The notes under the pieces: model-generated | Database searches by the model: none | Told to the model about the DNA's origin: nothing | What the model saw: only the letters and a program-made list of their open reading frames with translations | Made by a program: the position numbers and the translations under genes | Shown: positions 5,135 to 7,079 of the stretch, in pieces | How positions within the stretch are numbered: position 1 is the stretch's first letter | Layout of the letters: each line of letters opens with the position of its first letter | Source: Terriglobia bacterium | GTDB lineage: Bacteria; Acidobacteriota; Terriglobia; UBA7540 | Assembly (NCBI GenBank): GCA_022866195.1 | Contig: JALHUF010000556.1 | Span: forward strand, 1-7,079 | Direction of reading: 5' to 3' | Length of the DNA: 7,079 nt

Positions 5135-6987
5135 GGCCTGCCTGCCGTTGGCGTGGTGGTGGTTCCCTCCAGCCACCCTTGGCGAATGCGCCGTTGTTCC
5201 GGGCTGGCGTCGCTTACCTCTTCCACGCGATAACTAATCCGCCGTTTTGCCTCCAGCGGGAACTCGAGGGGGAATTCCCGCCTTCCTCGCCGCACCCGGA
5301 AATGGACCTTACGGCCCGGCTTTATTCCGGCGAGCTGGTCCAGGGGCGGCGCGTGGAGGGAGCGGCCGTCCATCTCAAGAAGGATGTCGCCGCGCTGCAA
5401 ACCTGCCCTCTCGGCACCGCTGCCTGGATCGACCGCTTCCACCTGAATGGGCCCATCAAAGCTCTGCACCGCCAGGAATCCCAGTCCTGGTTGGTCGGTG
5501 GCTGCCGTGGCCAGGCGCAGGCCGGCATAACCGAGGTAGGTTTCGTAGTCGAGTTCGCGAGTGCCCGTGATGTAGTCGGCGACAAACTGATGCAGTGTGG
5601 TGAACGCCGGGGCCATGCCAGAGATGACACCGAGGAAGTCTCCCTGGGTGAAGAAGCGACCGCGACGGGCGAAGTCGTCGTTCAGGCGGCGCATCACGTC
5701 GTCCAGGCTGCAGGCATTGTTACTGGCGTGGCGGATGCCGAGGTCGAGCAGGAATGCCAGCAGCGCTCCCTTATTGTAGTAGGAGATGCTGCGCTCGGGC
5801 CGCAGGAAGTCGGGGTATTTCTCCAGCCACGCTTCCCGCCCAGCCTGCTCCACACTCTGATAGTGTCGCGCGGGCCGCTCCTGAAGCCTTCGGATTTCCT
5901 CCGCCAGCCGCCCATAGAAAGTCTCCCGCGTAATCAGGCCCGCCCGCACGAGCGCCAATTCCGCATAGGCGCTGGTCACGCCCTCGCAAAACCAGAGGTC
6001 GCGCGTGTCATTCCCGTGGACGTAGTCCACCGGCTCAAGGTTCTGCGGCCGGATGCGCTTGACGTTCCAGAGGTGGAAAAACTCGTGGGCCAGGATGGCT
6101 TCGAGCGCCTCCCAATGGTTGCGCAGTTCGGCGGCCGACATGCTGATCGCCGTCCCGTTCCGGTGCTCCATTCCACCCCCGCCTTGGCGCGGGAAATGGA
6201 GAATGAAGGTGTACTGCGAGAAGGGCACATCGCGCATTAGCGCCGTTTCCGCGGCGGTGATCTTTTGCAGGGAGGCGAGCAGGCGCTCGGCCGAGTAGTC
6301 ACGAGGATCGGCGTGTACCACTACCCGATACGTCGCGCCGCTCTGCTGGTAGCGATAATCCTGGAATTCTCCGGCCTCGGCGGGGCTATCCGCAAGGACA
6401 TCGTAATTGGCAGCGCTGAACTCACCCGGCGCCGGACCTTCCTCCAGGAGTATCGCCAGCTTCCAGTTTTCGGGCAGAAGGAATTTGACACGGGCCGCAC
6501 GCTGGCGTTCCCGCGGCAGGTAGAAAAGCAGCAGGGCGAAGTTCATGAAACTGTGTTGTTCGTTCAGGACGCTCGAAAAGACGCTCTCTTCGTTGGCATA
6601 GACAGCATAGCGGACTTCCAGGCTGGCGCACGTTTCTTCCCCGCTTCGCCAAGTCTGGAGATCCACGCGCGTCAGCTCACGCGGTTGTGCGTCGCAGCGC
6701 GTTTCGAGCTCCTGGACGTTTCGCACAAAATCCCGAATCTGGTAGAGGGCGTTCCAGGCGGGAAACTGAATCTCCGTGCGGGGAGCAGCCTGGGGCACGG
6801 TCATGGTGACCCGCACCAGATGCGACGCCGGCGCACGGAGGTCGAGAACGTAGGTGACGGGCGGGCCGGCCGGAGAAGCTATGGCTGGCGTAAGCACGCA
6901 GGCGAAGAGGCAGGCCCAGCCCGCGGCGCTCACGCGCCTGCGGCTCGCATGAAAGGCGTGCATTCTAAAGGGAGGTGTGCGTTTCAT
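5131..6987 (-). CDS. Secreted M61-family metallopeptidase with PDZ domain
   Basis: This 618-residue exported zinc peptidase belongs to the glycyl aminopeptidase-like family M61. An Arg-rich N-region is followed by a hydrophobic stretch (about 21-38, AAGWACLFACVLTPAIAS), which fits a signal peptide. LFAC at 27-30 is only a poor lipobox, so a periplasmic soluble form is more likely than a lipoprotein. The N-terminal beta-rich domain is about 45-225. The catalytic domain is about 230-480, with the conserved GGMEHRNG (271-278), the zinc motif HEFFH (301-305, catalytic E302) and the probable third ligand E335 in LWFCEGVTSAYAEL. A PDZ domain occupies about 500-575 (GLGFLAVQSF, AGLQRGDILLEMDG). All catalytic residues are intact. 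Its stop overlaps the start of plsC. The physiological substrate is unknown. ATG 6987 is preferred over the in-frame ATG 6963 because it fits the predicted promoter (leader about 35 bases), although neither has a good Shine-Dalgarno sequence. Confidence 0.92.
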   Translation of the reverse strand: MKRTPPFRMHAFHASRRRVSAAGWACLFACVLTPAIASPAGPPVTYVLDLRAPASHLVRVTMTVPQAAPRTEIQFPAWNALYQIRDFVRNVQELETRCDAQPRELTRVDLQTWRSGEETCASLEVRYAVYANEESVFSSVLNEQHSFMNFALLLFYLPRERQRAARVKFLLPENWKLAILLEEGPAPGEFSAANYDVLADSPAEAGEFQDYRYQQSGATYRVVVHADPRDYSAERLLASLQKITAAETALMRDVPFSQYTFILHFPRQGGGGMEHRNGTAISMSAAELRNHWEALEAILAHEFFHLWNVKRIRPQNLEPVDYVHGNDTRDLWFCEGVTSAYAELALVRAGLITRETFYGRLAEEIRRLQERPARHYQSVEQAGREAWLEKYPDFLRPERSISYYNKGALLAFLLDLGIRHASNNACSLDDVMRRLNDDFARRGRFFTQGDFLGVISGMAPAFTTLHQFVADYITGTRELDYETYLGYAGLRLATAATDQPGLGFLAVQSFDGPIQVEAVDPGSGAERAGLQRGDILLEMDGRSLHAPPLDQLAGIKPGRKVHFRVRRGRREFPLEFPLEAKRRISYRVEEVSDASPEQRRIRQGWLEGTTTTPTAGRP

Positions 6988-7028
6988 CTGAAGAGACTAT
7001 ATCCTGCGCATCAGCCAAGCCGCTTTCT

Positions 7029-7056
7029 AATATAGCATCCCGCGGTCGAAGAGCAA
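7029..7056 (-). promoter_or_regulatory. Candidate promoter of the M61 peptidase-plsC unit
   Basis: On the minus strand, TTGCTC (7056-7051) is followed after 16 bp by TATATT (7034-7029). The expected start near 7022 would give a 35-base leader to ATG 6987. The match to a sigma70-type promoter is moderate and no other candidate lies closer. An 8-bp palindrome, CCACGTGG (7058-7065), sits just upstream of the -35. Confidence 0.45.
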
Positions 7057-7067
7057 CCCACGTGGCT

Positions 7068-7079
7068 CACATGCATGTG
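7068..7079. repeat. Perfect 12-bp palindrome at the window edge
   Basis: CACATGCATGTG is fully self-complementary. With CCACGTGG at 7058-7065, it places two palindromes just upstream of the peptidase promoter. It may continue beyond the window. It could be a regulator site or chance; nothing else supports a role. Confidence 0.35.

Noticed and set aside
5179..6240. 353-codon plus-strand frame opposite the M61 peptidase
   Set aside because: It is antisense to intact catalytic and PDZ domains of the peptidase and has no recognisable motif of its own.

Overview
The window is GC-rich bacterial chromosome from a Gram-negative (lipid A-making) organism. The mix of a XerD-type recombinase, a stand-alone lpxD, a secreted M61 peptidase with a PDZ domain, PlsC and a PilZ/LuxR pair suggests Acidobacteriota. 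That assignment is inference from gene content and protein style; no rRNA or other marker is present.

Layout, left to right. Positions 1-77 (minus) hold the first 25 codons of a gene running off the left edge. Next comes a complete tyrosine recombinase of the XerD type (about 120-1133, minus). Positions 1134-1631 carry no convincing protein gene, but contain a strong inverted repeat beside two opposed promoter-like sequences that share one -10 hexamer. A LuxR/NarL-type response regulator follows (1632-2327, minus); its receiver has lost the phosphoacceptor aspartate. A perfect 17-bp palindrome sits directly in front of its start codon. Upstream, 2499-2816 (minus) is a small PilZ-domain gene interrupted by one in-frame TAG. 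Positions 2817-3345 hold no intact gene, only a weak hint of a second decayed PilZ-like tail and some short repeats.

The right half is ordinary, well-preserved coding sequence. lpxD (3346-4368, plus) converges, with only 10 bp between stop codons, on a two-gene minus-strand unit. That unit is an M61-family secreted metallopeptidase with a C-terminal PDZ domain (5131-6987) and plsC (4379-5134), joined by an ATGA stop/start overlap. A plausible promoter for the unit lies at 7029-7056.

How the genes fit together: lpxD (lipid A acylation) and plsC (phosphatidic acid synthesis) both use acyl donors for envelope lipids, and the M61 peptidase is exported, so the right half has an envelope theme. 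In the left half, a c-di-GMP-type PilZ gene (apparently broken) lies upstream of a regulator that probably no longer receives a phosphoryl signal. I see no defence system, CRISPR array, insertion sequence, tRNA or rRNA. The most unusual signals are the degenerate receiver, the stop-interrupted PilZ gene and the two intergenic inverted repeats.
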